Positions 40,480-49,903 of a stretch of 64,000 nt of DNA are shown here, piece by piece. The translations under genes were made by a program, and so were the position numbers. Each line of letters starts with the position of its first letter. The stretch's first letter is position 1. The stretch is from Microbacterium esteraromaticum. Lineage in GTDB: Bacteria > Actinomycetota > Actinomycetes > Actinomycetales > Microbacteriaceae. The stretch is from the NCBI RefSeq assembly GCF_017303215.1, contig NZ_JAEMWU010000002.1, forward strand, positions 186,001-250,000, read 5' to 3'. The notes under the pieces were generated by a model. It was given only the letters and a program-made list of their open reading frames with translations, searched no databases and was not told where the DNA came from.

Positions 40480-41519
40480 GGCCGGCCATCGAGGCGGGGC
40501 CGCGTGCGGTCCCGCCTCGCCGGCGGTTCCGTCGCGCGACGGCCGGGGCCGCCGCGCTCGTTGCCGGACTGGCCGTCGCCGTGCTGCTGTCCCTGCTGAT
40601 CGGCGCCAACCCTCTCTCGCCGTCCGCGCTGCTCGCCGCGCTGAACGGGGCAGGCACACCCGAGACCTCCTTTGTGCTCTTCGACCTGCGCGTTCCCCGC
40701 ACCCTCGTCGGCCTCGCTGCGGGCGCCGCGCTCGGAGTGGCAGGTGCGCTGATTCAGGCGTTCACCCGCAACCCGTTGGCCGACCCCGGCATCCTCGGCG
40801 TCAACGCGGGGGCCGCCATGGCCGTCGCCCTCGGCGTCGCGTTCCTCGGTGTTCACGGTGCCTCGCACACGATCTGGTTGGCATTTTTCGGCGCGCTCGT
40901 CGTCACCGTGGCCGTGTACCTCGTCGGGTCGGCGGGGCGGGGCCCTGCAGACCCGATCCGGCTCACGCTTGCCGGCGTGGCGCTCGGCGCTGTGCTCTCG
41001 GGCATCACCACGGGACTCATGCTCAGCAACCCCGACGCGTTCGATTCGATGCGCAGCTGGAACGCCGGTTCGTTGCTCGGACGCACCACCGATGATCTGC
41101 TCTCGGTACTGCCGTTCCTCGCCGTCGGGATGCTGATCGCGATCGCATCGTCGCCCGGACTGAACGCGGTGGGCCTCGGTGAGGACGTCGCTCGGGCACA
41201 AGGGGCGAACGTCGCGGGCATCCGCATCGGCGTCATCGTCGCCGTCACCCTGCTGGCGGGCGGCGCGACAGCGCTGGCCGGACCGATCGCCTTCGTCGGG
41301 CTCATGGTGCCGCATGTGATCCGCTGGACGTTCGGTGTCGATCAGCGCCTCATCATCCCGCTGTCGGCGGTGCTCGCACCCATTGTCGTCCTGCTCTCCG
41401 ATGTGGTCGGCCGGGTGATCATCGCGCCCGCCGAGGTGCCCGTCGGCATCGTCACAGCTCTGGTCGGCGCCCCGGTTCTCATCGTGCTCGCACGCCGCAG
41501 AAAGGCCAGCACACTATGA
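40476..41519 (+). CDS. FecCD-family siderophore permease 1
   Basis: The 347-residue permease has about nine membrane segments and the FecCD signatures LRVPRTLVGLAAGAALGVAG, FTRNPLADPGILGVNAGA and GPIAFVGLMVPHVIR. It forms the channel half with the next gene. The GTG start overlaps the binding-protein stop, and the stop overlaps the next ATG (ATGA). Confidence 0.93.
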   Translation: MRPAIEAGPRAVPPRRRFRRATAGAAALVAGLAVAVLLSLLIGANPLSPSALLAALNGAGTPETSFVLFDLRVPRTLVGLAAGAALGVAGALIQAFTRNPLADPGILGVNAGAAMAVALGVAFLGVHGASHTIWLAFFGALVVTVAVYLVGSAGRGPADPIRLTLAGVALGAVLSGITTGLMLSNPDAFDSMRSWNAGSLLGRTTDDLLSVLPFLAVGMLIAIASSPGLNAVGLGEDVARAQGANVAGIRIGVIVAVTLLAGGATALAGPIAFVGLMVPHVIRWTFGVDQRLIIPLSAVLAPIVVLLSDVVGRVIIAPAEVPVGIVTALVGAPVLIVLARRRKASTL

Positions 41520-42568
41520 CCGCCTCATCGCTCGTCGCCGCACCGCGCCGGGTCGTCCTCGCCGCGGGGCCGCTGCGGATACCGGTGCGCGTGCGCAGTC
41601 TGTGGGTCGGCGCGGCGGCCATCGTGACCCTGGTGGTTCTGCTCGTACTGTCGCTCGGCCTCGGCTCGTATCCACTCGCGCCCACCGAGGTCGTGCGCGT
41701 CCTTCTCGGCGGGGGAGAGGCGATCGACCGCACCGTCGTCCTCGACTGGCGGATGCCACGGGCGCTGGCCGCGATCTCGCTCGGCGCTCTACTGGCCATC
41801 GCCGGCGCTCTGTTCCAAACGGTGACGCGCAACCCGCTGGCCAGCCCGGACATCCTCGGACTGTCGAACGGCGCGTTCACCGGGATGCTGCTGACCCTGG
41901 TGTTCGTGTCGGCCAGCGCCCCCGCGCGTACGGCCGGTGCGCTGATCGGTGGGCTCGGTACCGCCGCGCTGATCTGGTTGCTCGCCGCGCGGGGCGGGGT
42001 GCAGGGGTTCCGATTGATCATCATCGGCATCGGCATCTCGGCGATGCTGGCCTCGGTCAATACGTGGATGCTGTTGCAGATCGAACTCGAGACGGCGATG
42101 TTCGCGTCGGCCTGGGGCACAGGGTCGCTCAACGGTGTGACGGCGGATGCTCTCGGAATCGCTCTGTTGTGCGCGACGCCGTTCGCCGTGGCCGCCGCGA
42201 TGCTCGTACCGCGACTGCGGCAGATCGACCTCGGCGACGACATGGCCGCGGCTACCGGTGCACGCCCTGCTTTCGTGCGTACGGCGGCTCTGCTGATCGG
42301 CGTCGTGCTGGTCGCCGCCGCCACCACGGTCGCCGGCCCCGTCGCGTTCATCGCGCTCGCCGCCCCGCAGATCGCTCGCCGGATCGCGCGGACGCCCACC
42401 CTGTCTCTCGGGCTCTCGGCGCTGCTGGGTGCGGTGCTGCTGCTCGCCTCGGATCTCATCGCGCAGCACGTGCTGCCGGTGCCCCTTCCTGTGGGGGTCG
42501 TGACCGTCTCGGTCGGCGGCGCCTACCTCGTTCTGATGATCATCTGGGAGATACGCCGCCGTGCCTGA
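41516..42568 (+). CDS. FecCD-family siderophore permease 2
   Basis: The 350-residue permease repeats the FecCD pattern: DWRMPRALAAISLGALLAIAG, VTRNPLASPDILGLSNGA and GPVAFIALAAPQIAR, with multiple membrane helices and a basic N-terminus. It should pair with permease 1. It overlaps its neighbours at both ends, with an eight-base overlap into the ATPase gene. Confidence 0.93.
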   Translation: MTASSLVAAPRRVVLAAGPLRIPVRVRSLWVGAAAIVTLVVLLVLSLGLGSYPLAPTEVVRVLLGGGEAIDRTVVLDWRMPRALAAISLGALLAIAGALFQTVTRNPLASPDILGLSNGAFTGMLLTLVFVSASAPARTAGALIGGLGTAALIWLLAARGGVQGFRLIIIGIGISAMLASVNTWMLLQIELETAMFASAWGTGSLNGVTADALGIALLCATPFAVAAAMLVPRLRQIDLGDDMAAATGARPAFVRTAALLIGVVLVAAATTVAGPVAFIALAAPQIARRIARTPTLSLGLSALLGAVLLLASDLIAQHVLPVPLPVGVVTVSVGGAYLVLMIIWEIRRRA

Positions 42569-43400
42569 TCACGCACCCCGCAACGACCCCTCCGCCCGCT
42601 TGCGCGCCGAGGGGATCACCCTGTCGTACGACCGCACCATGATCGTGCACGACACCACCGTCGTGATCCCCGACGGGTCGTTCACCGTGATTATCGGCGC
42701 GAACGCCTGCGGCAAGTCCACACTGTTGCGCGGACTCTCGCGGCTGCTGGCTCCGGCGAGTGGAGAGGTGGTGCTCGACGGCAGATCGATCTCGACGTAC
42801 CCCGCGAAAGAGGTCGCCCGACGGCTCGGGCTGCTGCCGCAGAGCGCGCTCGCGCCGGACGGGATCACGGTCGGTGATCTTGTGGCCCGTGGCCGGTACC
42901 CGCATCAGAACCTGCTGCGACAGTGGTCGGTCGCCGATGAGGACGCGGTGCGCCGTGCCCTGGCAGCGACCGGCACGAGCGAACTGGCTGAACGCGCGGT
43001 CGATGAGCTCTCGGGAGGGCAGCGACAACGTGTGTGGGTGGCGATGGTGCTCGCACAGGAGACGGACCTGTTGCTGCTCGACGAACCGACGACCTATCTC
43101 GACGTCGCTCACCAGATCGAGCTGATGGAGCTGTTCGCCGAGCTGAACGCGCAGGGGCGCACGATCGTCGCTGTGCTGCACGACCTCAACCATGCCGCCC
43201 GCTATGCCTCGCACATCATCGCGATGCGCGGGGGACGGATCCTCGCCGAGGGGCCGCCCGCCGAGGTGATCACGAGCGAGCGGGTCGAAGAGGTGTTCGG
43301 CCTCGCGAACGTGGTGATCGACGATCCGGTCACCGGCGGCCCGCTCGTCGTCCCTCTCGGCGGCGCGGCACGGAACACGAAGATGAAGGAGAACGTATGA
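42561..43400 (+). CDS. Siderophore ABC transporter ATP-binding protein
   Basis: The 279-residue ATPase of the FepC/FhuC type has Walker A GANACGKSTLLRGL, the Q-loop LLPQSALAPDGITVGDLV, signature LSGGQRQRVWVAMVL, Walker B LLLLDEPTTYLDVAHQ and a downstream AVLHDLNHAARYA H-loop. It drives ferric siderophore uptake. GTG start inside the previous gene, stop overlapping the reductase start. Confidence 0.94.
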   Translation: MPDHAPRNDPSARLRAEGITLSYDRTMIVHDTTVVIPDGSFTVIIGANACGKSTLLRGLSRLLAPASGEVVLDGRSISTYPAKEVARRLGLLPQSALAPDGITVGDLVARGRYPHQNLLRQWSVADEDAVRRALAATGTSELAERAVDELSGGQRQRVWVAMVLAQETDLLLLDEPTTYLDVAHQIELMELFAELNAQGRTIVAVLHDLNHAARYASHIIAMRGGRILAEGPPAEVITSERVEEVFGLANVVIDDPVTGGPLVVPLGGAARNTKMKENV

Positions 43401-44251
43401 GCAGCCCGCGGCCATGGGAGTACAGCGCCTTTCCGGTCGTGGTGACCGCCCGGCGGCAGATCAGCCCCGGATTCGTGCGGCTGACGTTCGGGGGTGAGGC
43501 ACTCGAGCACTTCGCGACCTGGGGAACCGATCAGCGCATCAAGATCGTGCTGCCGCTGGCCGACGGGTCCTTTCCGGATGTCGGACTGCTCGACGAACCC
43601 ACACCGCACCCGTCGCAGTGGTACACGCGATGGAAGGAACTGCCTGACGGTGCGCGCAACGTGATGCGCACGTATACGCCGTCCGGCATCCGTCCGGAGT
43701 CGCGCGAGATCGACGTCGACATCTACCTGCACGATCCGGCCGGTCCGGCATCGGCCTGGGCAGCGCAGGCCGTTCCCGGTGACCGTGTGGTGATCACCGG
43801 TCCGGACAGCCGCAACGGCTGGACCGGTTACGGGCTGCACTGGGCGCCGGGCGATGCCAAGCGGATGCTGCTGGTGGCCGACGAGACGGCGTTCCCGGCC
43901 GTCGCCGCGATCCTGCGCGCGGTGCCCGACGCCGAGCGGGTGGACGTGATCCTCGAATGCACCGACCCGGCCGATGACATCGTGACAGCGCATGCCCCGG
44001 CGCATGCGCACATCACGCGCGTATCGCGCGGCGATGACCCCGACTGCACCGGCGCCGAGCGCGCGGTCGTCGAATGGGGCCGGGAGCGCGGCGAGGGGAT
44101 GCACGCGGACCCGGGGTTCTACGCCTGGCTGGCGGGGGAGTCCGGCACCACGGCGCGGGTGCGTCGCCATCTCACGGCGAGCCTCGGTGTGCCCAAGGCC
44201 AGGGTGGCGTTCCTCGGTTACTGGAAGGTCGGCGGGCCCCTCGTGGGGTGA
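43397..44251 (+). CDS. Siderophore-interacting protein (FAD/NAD(P)H ferric-siderophore reductase)
   Basis: The 284-residue flavoprotein has the ferredoxin-reductase-like FAD domain (FVRLTFGGEALEHFATWGTDQRIKIVLP, then MRTYTPSGIRPESREIDVDIYLH) and the C-terminal SIP domain with LLVADETAFPAVAAIL and YWKVGGP. It reduces imported ferric siderophore to release iron in the cytoplasm. The ATG overlaps the ATPase stop, ending the five-gene iron operon. Confidence 0.92.
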   Translation: MSSPRPWEYSAFPVVVTARRQISPGFVRLTFGGEALEHFATWGTDQRIKIVLPLADGSFPDVGLLDEPTPHPSQWYTRWKELPDGARNVMRTYTPSGIRPESREIDVDIYLHDPAGPASAWAAQAVPGDRVVITGPDSRNGWTGYGLHWAPGDAKRMLLVADETAFPAVAAILRAVPDAERVDVILECTDPADDIVTAHAPAHAHITRVSRGDDPDCTGAERAVVEWGRERGEGMHADPGFYAWLAGESGTTARVRRHLTASLGVPKARVAFLGYWKVGGPLVG

Positions 44252-44309
44252 TCCGCGCGGCGGCCACGGCCTCACAGCGCGTTCCTCACTAGTTCTCGCT
44301 ACGCTGGCA

Positions 44310-44438
44310 GTGCCCACCCGTGCCGTGCGGACCGTACAAGAAAGAACACCCGTGAGCATTCCTCGAACCTCCACCGACCAGGAGGGCGGATATCCGAGCC
44401 CTCTCGATCTGATGAGAGGGGGTGAGATCGGATGCTGA
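44310..44438 (+). CDS. Upstream leader ORF of the CNNM/CorC-like pair
   Basis: A small open frame can start at GTG 44310, 44325 or 44352 and ends at TGA 44436-44438, overlapping the ATG of the next gene at 44432. The shortest form is 28 residues (MSIPRTSTDQEGGYPSPLDL...). TACGCT at 44300-44305 could be its -10 box. A GGGGGTGAG sequence inside it could serve the downstream gene. It may couple translation of the first CNNM/CorC-like gene or be chance; no homologue is recognised. Confidence 0.35.
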   Translation: MPTRAVRTVQERTPVSIPRTSTDQEGGYPSPLDLMRGGEIGC

Positions 44439-45847
44439 TCGCGGCGCTCACACTGTTGCTGGGTGTGCTGCTGACGCTGGCGATCATCGCGGCCTGCGGG
44501 TTCTTCGTCGCGCAGGAGTTCGCGTACATGTCGGTCGACCGGTCGCGGATGGCCGCTCAAGCCGAGAAGGGCGATCTTCAGGCGAAGCGCGTGCTGGCGA
44601 TCACCAAGCGCACCTCGTTCATGCTCTCGGGCGCGCAGCTCGGCATCACCGTGACGGGTCTGCTGATCGGATACGTCGCCGAGCCGTTGATCGGTCAGTC
44701 GATCGGCACGCTGCTCGGAGGCGTGGGCCTCGATCCCGCCGTCTCGGTGCTGATCGGAACGACAGGGGCGCTGTTGCTGGCGACCGTCGTGACGATGATC
44801 TTCGGCGAGCTGTACCCGAAGAACCTCGCCATCGCGAGCCCCGAACCGCTGGCCCGTGCTCTGGCCGTGCCGACGCGCATCTACCTGCTGCTGTTCGGTT
44901 GGCTGATCGCCGTGTTCGATCTCGCCGCGAACGCCCTGCTGCGCCTGCTGCGCATCGAACCCCTCGAAGACGTCGACGCCAGTGCGACCGCTCGCGATCT
45001 CGAAGCGATCATCGAGGACTCCCGCGCCAGCGGTGACCTGCCCGATGACCTGTCGATCATGATCGATCGCATCCTCGACTTTCCGCAGCGCGACGTCGAG
45101 CACGCGATGGTTCCGCGCTCGCGGGTCGACTCCGTCCAGCCCGATACGACGATCGCCGAGGTGCGCGCGATGATGGCCGTCGGTCACACCCGCTACCCGG
45201 TGGTCGGCGATGAGGACGTGCCGGTCGGCGTGGTCGAGCTGATCGACCTGCTGCGCTCCGGCGGCTCCGACGATGCTCCGGTGAGCACGATCATGCGCGA
45301 ACCCGTCATCCTGCCCACCGCCATGCGTCTGCCCGTGGCGCTCGATCGCATGCGCCTGGCGCGCAACGAGATGGCCTGCGTCGTCGACGAGTACGGCAAC
45401 TTCGACGGCATCCTCACCATCGAGGATCTCACCGAGGAGGTCGCCGGAGAACTCTCGGACGAGCACGACGACGCCCCCGACCCCCTGCGCATGCACGACG
45501 ACCGCTGGTGGATCGACGGCGACGTGCACCTCGACGAGGTCGAGCGTCTGGTCGGATACGACTTCGACGAGGACGACGATGAGGATGAGACGATCGCGGG
45601 CCTGATCATCCGCGAGTACGGAGACCTGCCCCCGGTCGGCGCCATCGTCACGATCAGCCTGGCCGACCGGCCGAGCGAGACGGTGCAGGGCCTGCGGATC
45701 CACCGGAGCCTGGAGGTCGAGGTCATCGAGGTGGCGCGGCTGGTGCCGTCACGGGTCGCCGTGCGTCTGCACGAGACCGACGACGACGCGGATGCTACCG
45801 CTGACGCGCCCACAGAGGATCGACGCGACGAGGAGGCGGCACGATGA
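44432..45847 (+). CDS. CNNM/CorC-HlyC family membrane protein 1
   Basis: The 471-residue protein has an N-terminal DUF21 membrane domain (about residues 1-190, four hydrophobic segments), a CBS pair (about 210-330; MVPRSRVDSVQPDTTIAEVR and MREPVILPTAMRLP) and a C-terminal CorC_HlyC domain (DRWWIDGDVHLDEVERLVGYDF). Such proteins are implicated in magnesium or divalent-cation efflux and were historically called hemolysins. The ATG follows GGGGGTGAG. The stop overlaps the next ATG. Confidence 0.9.
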   Translation: MLIAALTLLLGVLLTLAIIAACGFFVAQEFAYMSVDRSRMAAQAEKGDLQAKRVLAITKRTSFMLSGAQLGITVTGLLIGYVAEPLIGQSIGTLLGGVGLDPAVSVLIGTTGALLLATVVTMIFGELYPKNLAIASPEPLARALAVPTRIYLLLFGWLIAVFDLAANALLRLLRIEPLEDVDASATARDLEAIIEDSRASGDLPDDLSIMIDRILDFPQRDVEHAMVPRSRVDSVQPDTTIAEVRAMMAVGHTRYPVVGDEDVPVGVVELIDLLRSGGSDDAPVSTIMREPVILPTAMRLPVALDRMRLARNEMACVVDEYGNFDGILTIEDLTEEVAGELSDEHDDAPDPLRMHDDRWWIDGDVHLDEVERLVGYDFDEDDDEDETIAGLIIREYGDLPPVGAIVTISLADRPSETVQGLRIHRSLEVEVIEVARLVPSRVAVRLHETDDDADATADAPTEDRRDEEAAR

Positions 45848-46857
45848 GTTGGTGGATGGTCACGATCATCACGATCGCTCTGATCGTGGCGAGTGCGTTC
45901 TTCGTCATCGTCGAGTTCGCGCTGCTCGCCGCGCGCCGTCATCGGCTCGAAGAGGAGGCCGAGCACAGCGCCTCGGCCCGTGCTGCGCTGCGCAGCGTCA
46001 ACGAGCTGACCGTCATGCTCGCGTTCGCCCAGCTGGGCATCACCGCCTGTACGTTCCTGCTCGGCGCGATCACCAAGCCGGCTATCGACTACGCGTTGGC
46101 GCCGGTGCTGGTGCAGTGGAACGTGCCGGCGGTCGCCGCCGACATCATCGCGTTCATGATCGCCCTGGTGATCGTCACCTTCCTGCATCTCGTCATCGGT
46201 GAGATGGCGCCGAAGTCGTGGGCGATCGCGCACCCCGAGACCGCAGCGAAGTCGACCGCGCTCGCCGCCCGCGCGATGACGTGGCCGCTGCGCCCCTTCC
46301 TGCTGTGGATCAACCGCATCGCGAACCGGCTCGTGCGGGCATCCGGCGTCGAACCGGTTGAGAAGGCCGCGGTGGGCGGGCAGGACGCCGACACCATCCG
46401 CGAACTCGTCGCGCACTCGCGCGCCGCCGGCGCTCTCGAGGAGCAGTATTCGCGCCCGATCGTGCGCGCCATCACCCTGGGGTCGTCGACGGTGGGAGAT
46501 ATCGTGCGCACCGATCGACGACCGACGGCGGTGGCCGAGAATGCCACGGCCGCCGACGTGCAGGCCGCGGCTGAAGCATCCACGCATCTGCGCATCCTCG
46601 TCGGAACGGGCGCGGACTGCCGTGTCGCGCACGTGCGCGACACCCTTGGGGTCGCCTCCGACACGCCGGTGGCGCAGATCGCCCGTGTGCCCCTGGTGCT
46701 CGCGCCCGATGACTCCGCATACGACGCTCTGACCCGCATGCGCGCCGCTCGTGCGCAGTTCGCGGTCGTCGTCTCCCAGGCCGAGCTCATCGGTGTGGTG
46801 ACCGTCGACGACCTGCTGCGGCAGATCCTTCCGACGGCGGACCAGATGGCGGGTTGA
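45844..46857 (+). CDS. CNNM/CorC-HlyC family membrane protein 2 (lacks CorC domain)
   Basis: The 337-residue paralogue has the DUF21 membrane domain (FFVIVEFALLAARRHRLEEEA and VTFLHLVIGEMAPKSWAIAHP) and a degenerate CBS region, but no C-terminal CorC_HlyC domain. The pair is common in actinobacteria and probably forms a heteromer. The ATG overlaps the previous stop. The 247-base gap to topA holds no other gene that I can support. Confidence 0.88.
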   Translation: MSWWMVTIITIALIVASAFFVIVEFALLAARRHRLEEEAEHSASARAALRSVNELTVMLAFAQLGITACTFLLGAITKPAIDYALAPVLVQWNVPAVAADIIAFMIALVIVTFLHLVIGEMAPKSWAIAHPETAAKSTALAARAMTWPLRPFLLWINRIANRLVRASGVEPVEKAAVGGQDADTIRELVAHSRAAGALEEQYSRPIVRAITLGSSTVGDIVRTDRRPTAVAENATAADVQAAAEASTHLRILVGTGADCRVAHVRDTLGVASDTPVAQIARVPLVLAPDDSAYDALTRMRAARAQFAVVVSQAELIGVVTVDDLLRQILPTADQMAG

Positions 46858-47104
46858 GACCGTCACCGGGCGCGGTCTCGGCCGCTCCCGGTGGCGATCG
46901 GCGCCGTCGTCCGGCGACGGACAGGGCCGGTTCCGCGTACGCTGGTGTCGTCGCCGTCTCGCGAGCCCGTGCGGGCACACGCGGAGAACGTGACGACGAA
47001 CCCCTCTTAACGCATACCCCTTTCCGATGAATCCGGTCATCGGTACTCTCGGCTCACGCCGGGAATGCGGTGTGTATGGTGTGCTTCGAAGAAAGGACGC
47101 ACCC

Positions 47105-49903
47105 TTGGCTGAAGGCAAGAAGCTCGTCATCGTCGAGTCCCCGACGAAGATGCGATCGATCCAGGGCTACCTCGGTGATGGTTACGAGGTGCTCAGCTCG
47201 GTCGGCCACATCCGTGACCTGGCCGACAAGAAGGACATCCCCGCCGACCAGAAGAAGGCGTACGGGAAGTACTCGATCGACGTCGAGAACGACTTCGACC
47301 CCTTCTACGTGGTCTCTGACCGCAAGACGAAGACGGTCGCCGAATTGCGCCGCGCGCTCAAGGGCGCCGATGAAGTGCTGCTCGCCACAGATGAAGACCG
47401 CGAGGGTGAGGCGATCGCCTGGCACCTGCTCGAGACGCTCAAGCCCAAGGTGCCCGTCAAGCGCATGGTGTTCCACGAGATCACCAAGGACGCCATCCAG
47501 GCGGCCGTCGGCAACACCCGTGAGCTCGACATCGCGCTGGTCGATGCGCAAGAGACCCGCCGCATCCTCGACCGTCTGTACGGCTGGGACGTCTCGCCCG
47601 TGCTCTGGTACAAGGTCAAGTCCGGTCTCTCGGCCGGCCGCGTGCAGTCCGCCGCCACTCGCATGATCGTCGAGCGCGAACGTGAGCGCATGGCGTTCGT
47701 GTCGGCCGAGTACTGGGACGTCGAGGCCGACGCCGCCGCAACCGGCAAGTCGTTCCGCACGCGCCTGGTGCGCGTCGACGGCGGACAGCTGGCACGGGGT
47801 ACCGACTTCGACGACACCGGCAAGCTCAAGAAGGCCGTCGTCGTGCTCACCGAGCAGCAGGCGACCGCGCTCGCAGCGGCGGTCGACGCCGCCGCATCGG
47901 CGACCGTCAGCAAGGTCGAGGCCAAGCCCGGAACCCGCAGCCCCTACGCCCCGTTCACCACCTCGACGATGCAGCAGGAGGCCGGTCGCAAGCTCTCGAT
48001 GAGCGCCAAGCACGCCATGGGCGTCGCGCAGCGTCTGTACGAGAAGGGGTACATCACCTATATGCGTACCGACTCGGTGGCGCTGAGCGCGCAGGCGACG
48101 CAGGCCGCCCGCAGCCAGGCCGTCGCCCTGTACGGCGACGCGGCCGTGCCGCTGAAGCCCCGCGTGTACAAGTCCAAGAGCAAGAACGCGCAGGAGGCGC
48201 ACGAGGCGATCCGCCCCTCGGGCGACACCTTCCGTACGCCCTCGTCGGTGGCATCCGGACTCGACCGCGACGAGCAGAAGCTGTACGACCTGATCTGGAA
48301 GCGCACCGTCGCCAGCCAGATGTCGGATGCCAAGTACGAGACGACCACGGTCACGCTCGTGGTCGACGCCGACGGGCAGATCGCCGAGTTCACCGCCTCG
48401 GGCACCGTGTACACGTTCCGTGGGTTCCTCGAGGCGTACGAAGAGGGACTCGACGAGAAGCGCAACGCCCAGGACAAGGCCGATGAGCAGTCGCTGCCCG
48501 CCGTCGCCGTCGGCGACGAGGTGGCGATGTCGGATGCTACCGCCAAGGGCCACCGCACCACGCCGAAGCCCCGCTACACCGAGGCGTCGCTGGTGAAGGC
48601 ACTCGAAGAGCACGGCATCGGCCGTCCGTCGACGTTCGCCAGCACCATCGGTACGGTCATCGATCGCGGCTATGCCTCGAAGCGCGGTCAGGCGCTGGTG
48701 CCGACGTGGCTCGCCTTCAGTGTGGTTCGTCTGCTCGAGCAGCACTTCGCCGACCTGATCGACTACGACTTCACGGCGGCACTCGAAGACGACCTCGATG
48801 CGATCGCCCGTGGCGAGCAGAACCGCGTCGAGTGGCTGCGCTCGTTCTACTACGGATCGGATTCGCAGGTCGGACTGCGGCAGGTCGTCGACAACCTCGG
48901 CGAGATCGATGCGCGGGCGCTGAACTCCACCCCGATCACCGACACCGCGACGTTGCGCTTCGGCAAGTACGGCCCGTACCTCGAGGTGACCGACCCCGCC
49001 GACCCCGAGGCGAAGCCCCGTATCGTCAACGTTCCCGAGGATCTCGCGCCCGATGAGCTGACCGCCGAGAAGGCTCAGGAGCTGATCGACGCGCCGGTCG
49101 CGGGCGACCGCGTGCTGGGCGAGAACCCCGAGAACGGCAAGATCATCGTCGTCAAGGACGGTCGGTTCGGGCCCTACGTTCAGGAGAACGACCCGGTCTC
49201 CGACGAGGATGCCGTTGACGCGGCCACGGGCGAGGTCGTCGAAGCGCCCAAGGCGAAGAAGACCAAGAAGGATGCGCCCAAGCCGCGCACGGCATCGCTG
49301 TTCCGTTCGATGTCGGTCGAGACCATCGACCTCGATGCCGCGCTGAAGCTGCTGAGCCTGCCGCGCGTCGTGGGTGTCGATCCCGAGTCGGGCGACGAGA
49401 TCACGGCCCAGAACGGTCGCTTCGGCCCGTACTTGAAGAAGGGCACGGATTCGCGTTCGCTCGAGAGCGAGGCGCAGATCTTCGACGTCACGCTGGAGCA
49501 GGCGCTCGAGCTGTATGCGCAGCCGAAGTACGGCGCCCGCAAGGCGTCGAGCGCGCTCGCCGAGTTCGACGCCGACCCCGTCAGCGGTAAGCCGATCCGC
49601 GTGCGCGACGGGCGCTTCGGCCCGTACGTGACCGACGGCGAGACGAACGTCACCATCCCGCGCGGTCAGACTCCGGACGACATCACCTTCGAGATCGCCG
49701 TGCAGATGCTCGCCGACAAGCGCGCAAAGGGCCCCGCGCCCAAGCGCGGTAAGAAGGCGCCGGCCAAGAAGGCTCCTGCCAAGAAGGCAGCGGCCAAGAC
49801 GGATGAGGAGAAGGCTGCGGCTCGCTCCGCCGCCGCCAAGAAGGCAGCCGCCACGCGTGCGGCGAACCGCATCAAGGCCGCGCAGGCCAAGGCGAGTTCG
49901 TGA
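47105..49903 (+). CDS. topA: DNA topoisomerase I
   Basis: Relaxes negative supercoils through a single-strand nick. The 932-residue protein has an N-terminal Toprim domain (KKLVIVESPTKMRSIQGYL; DEDREGEAIAWHLLE), the active-site region YEKGYITYMRTDSV with the catalytic Tyr, several repeated C-terminal modules (NGRFGPYLKKG; DGRFGPYVQE; DGRFGPYVTDG), and a Lys/Ala-rich tail (KKAPAKKAAAK) typical of actinobacteria. No zinc finger was seen. TTG at 47105 is chosen because AAAGGA lies seven bases ahead and the conserved N-terminus starts there. Confidence 0.95.
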   Translation: MAEGKKLVIVESPTKMRSIQGYLGDGYEVLSSVGHIRDLADKKDIPADQKKAYGKYSIDVENDFDPFYVVSDRKTKTVAELRRALKGADEVLLATDEDREGEAIAWHLLETLKPKVPVKRMVFHEITKDAIQAAVGNTRELDIALVDAQETRRILDRLYGWDVSPVLWYKVKSGLSAGRVQSAATRMIVERERERMAFVSAEYWDVEADAAATGKSFRTRLVRVDGGQLARGTDFDDTGKLKKAVVVLTEQQATALAAAVDAAASATVSKVEAKPGTRSPYAPFTTSTMQQEAGRKLSMSAKHAMGVAQRLYEKGYITYMRTDSVALSAQATQAARSQAVALYGDAAVPLKPRVYKSKSKNAQEAHEAIRPSGDTFRTPSSVASGLDRDEQKLYDLIWKRTVASQMSDAKYETTTVTLVVDADGQIAEFTASGTVYTFRGFLEAYEEGLDEKRNAQDKADEQSLPAVAVGDEVAMSDATAKGHRTTPKPRYTEASLVKALEEHGIGRPSTFASTIGTVIDRGYASKRGQALVPTWLAFSVVRLLEQHFADLIDYDFTAALEDDLDAIARGEQNRVEWLRSFYYGSDSQVGLRQVVDNLGEIDARALNSTPITDTATLRFGKYGPYLEVTDPADPEAKPRIVNVPEDLAPDELTAEKAQELIDAPVAGDRVLGENPENGKIIVVKDGRFGPYVQENDPVSDEDAVDAATGEVVEAPKAKKTKKDAPKPRTASLFRSMSVETIDLDAALKLLSLPRVVGVDPESGDEITAQNGRFGPYLKKGTDSRSLESEAQIFDVTLEQALELYAQPKYGARKASSALAEFDADPVSGKPIRVRDGRFGPYVTDGETNVTIPRGQTPDDITFEIAVQMLADKRAKGPAPKRGKKAPAKKAPAKKAAAKTDEEKAAARSAAAKKAAATRAANRIKAAQAKASS

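Noticed and set aside
43202..45703. Long minus-strand frame across the iron and CNNM/CorC-like genes
   Set aside because: Composition is that of an antisense shadow in high-GC DNA; the plus strand has clear domains throughout.
44432..46857. Hemolysin/toxin pair
   Set aside because: The HlyC name is historical; DUF21-CBS proteins are cation transport-related and no toxin features were seen.
47054..48745. Long minus-strand frame opposite topA
   Set aside because: Antisense shadow of topA with no ribosome site or domain.
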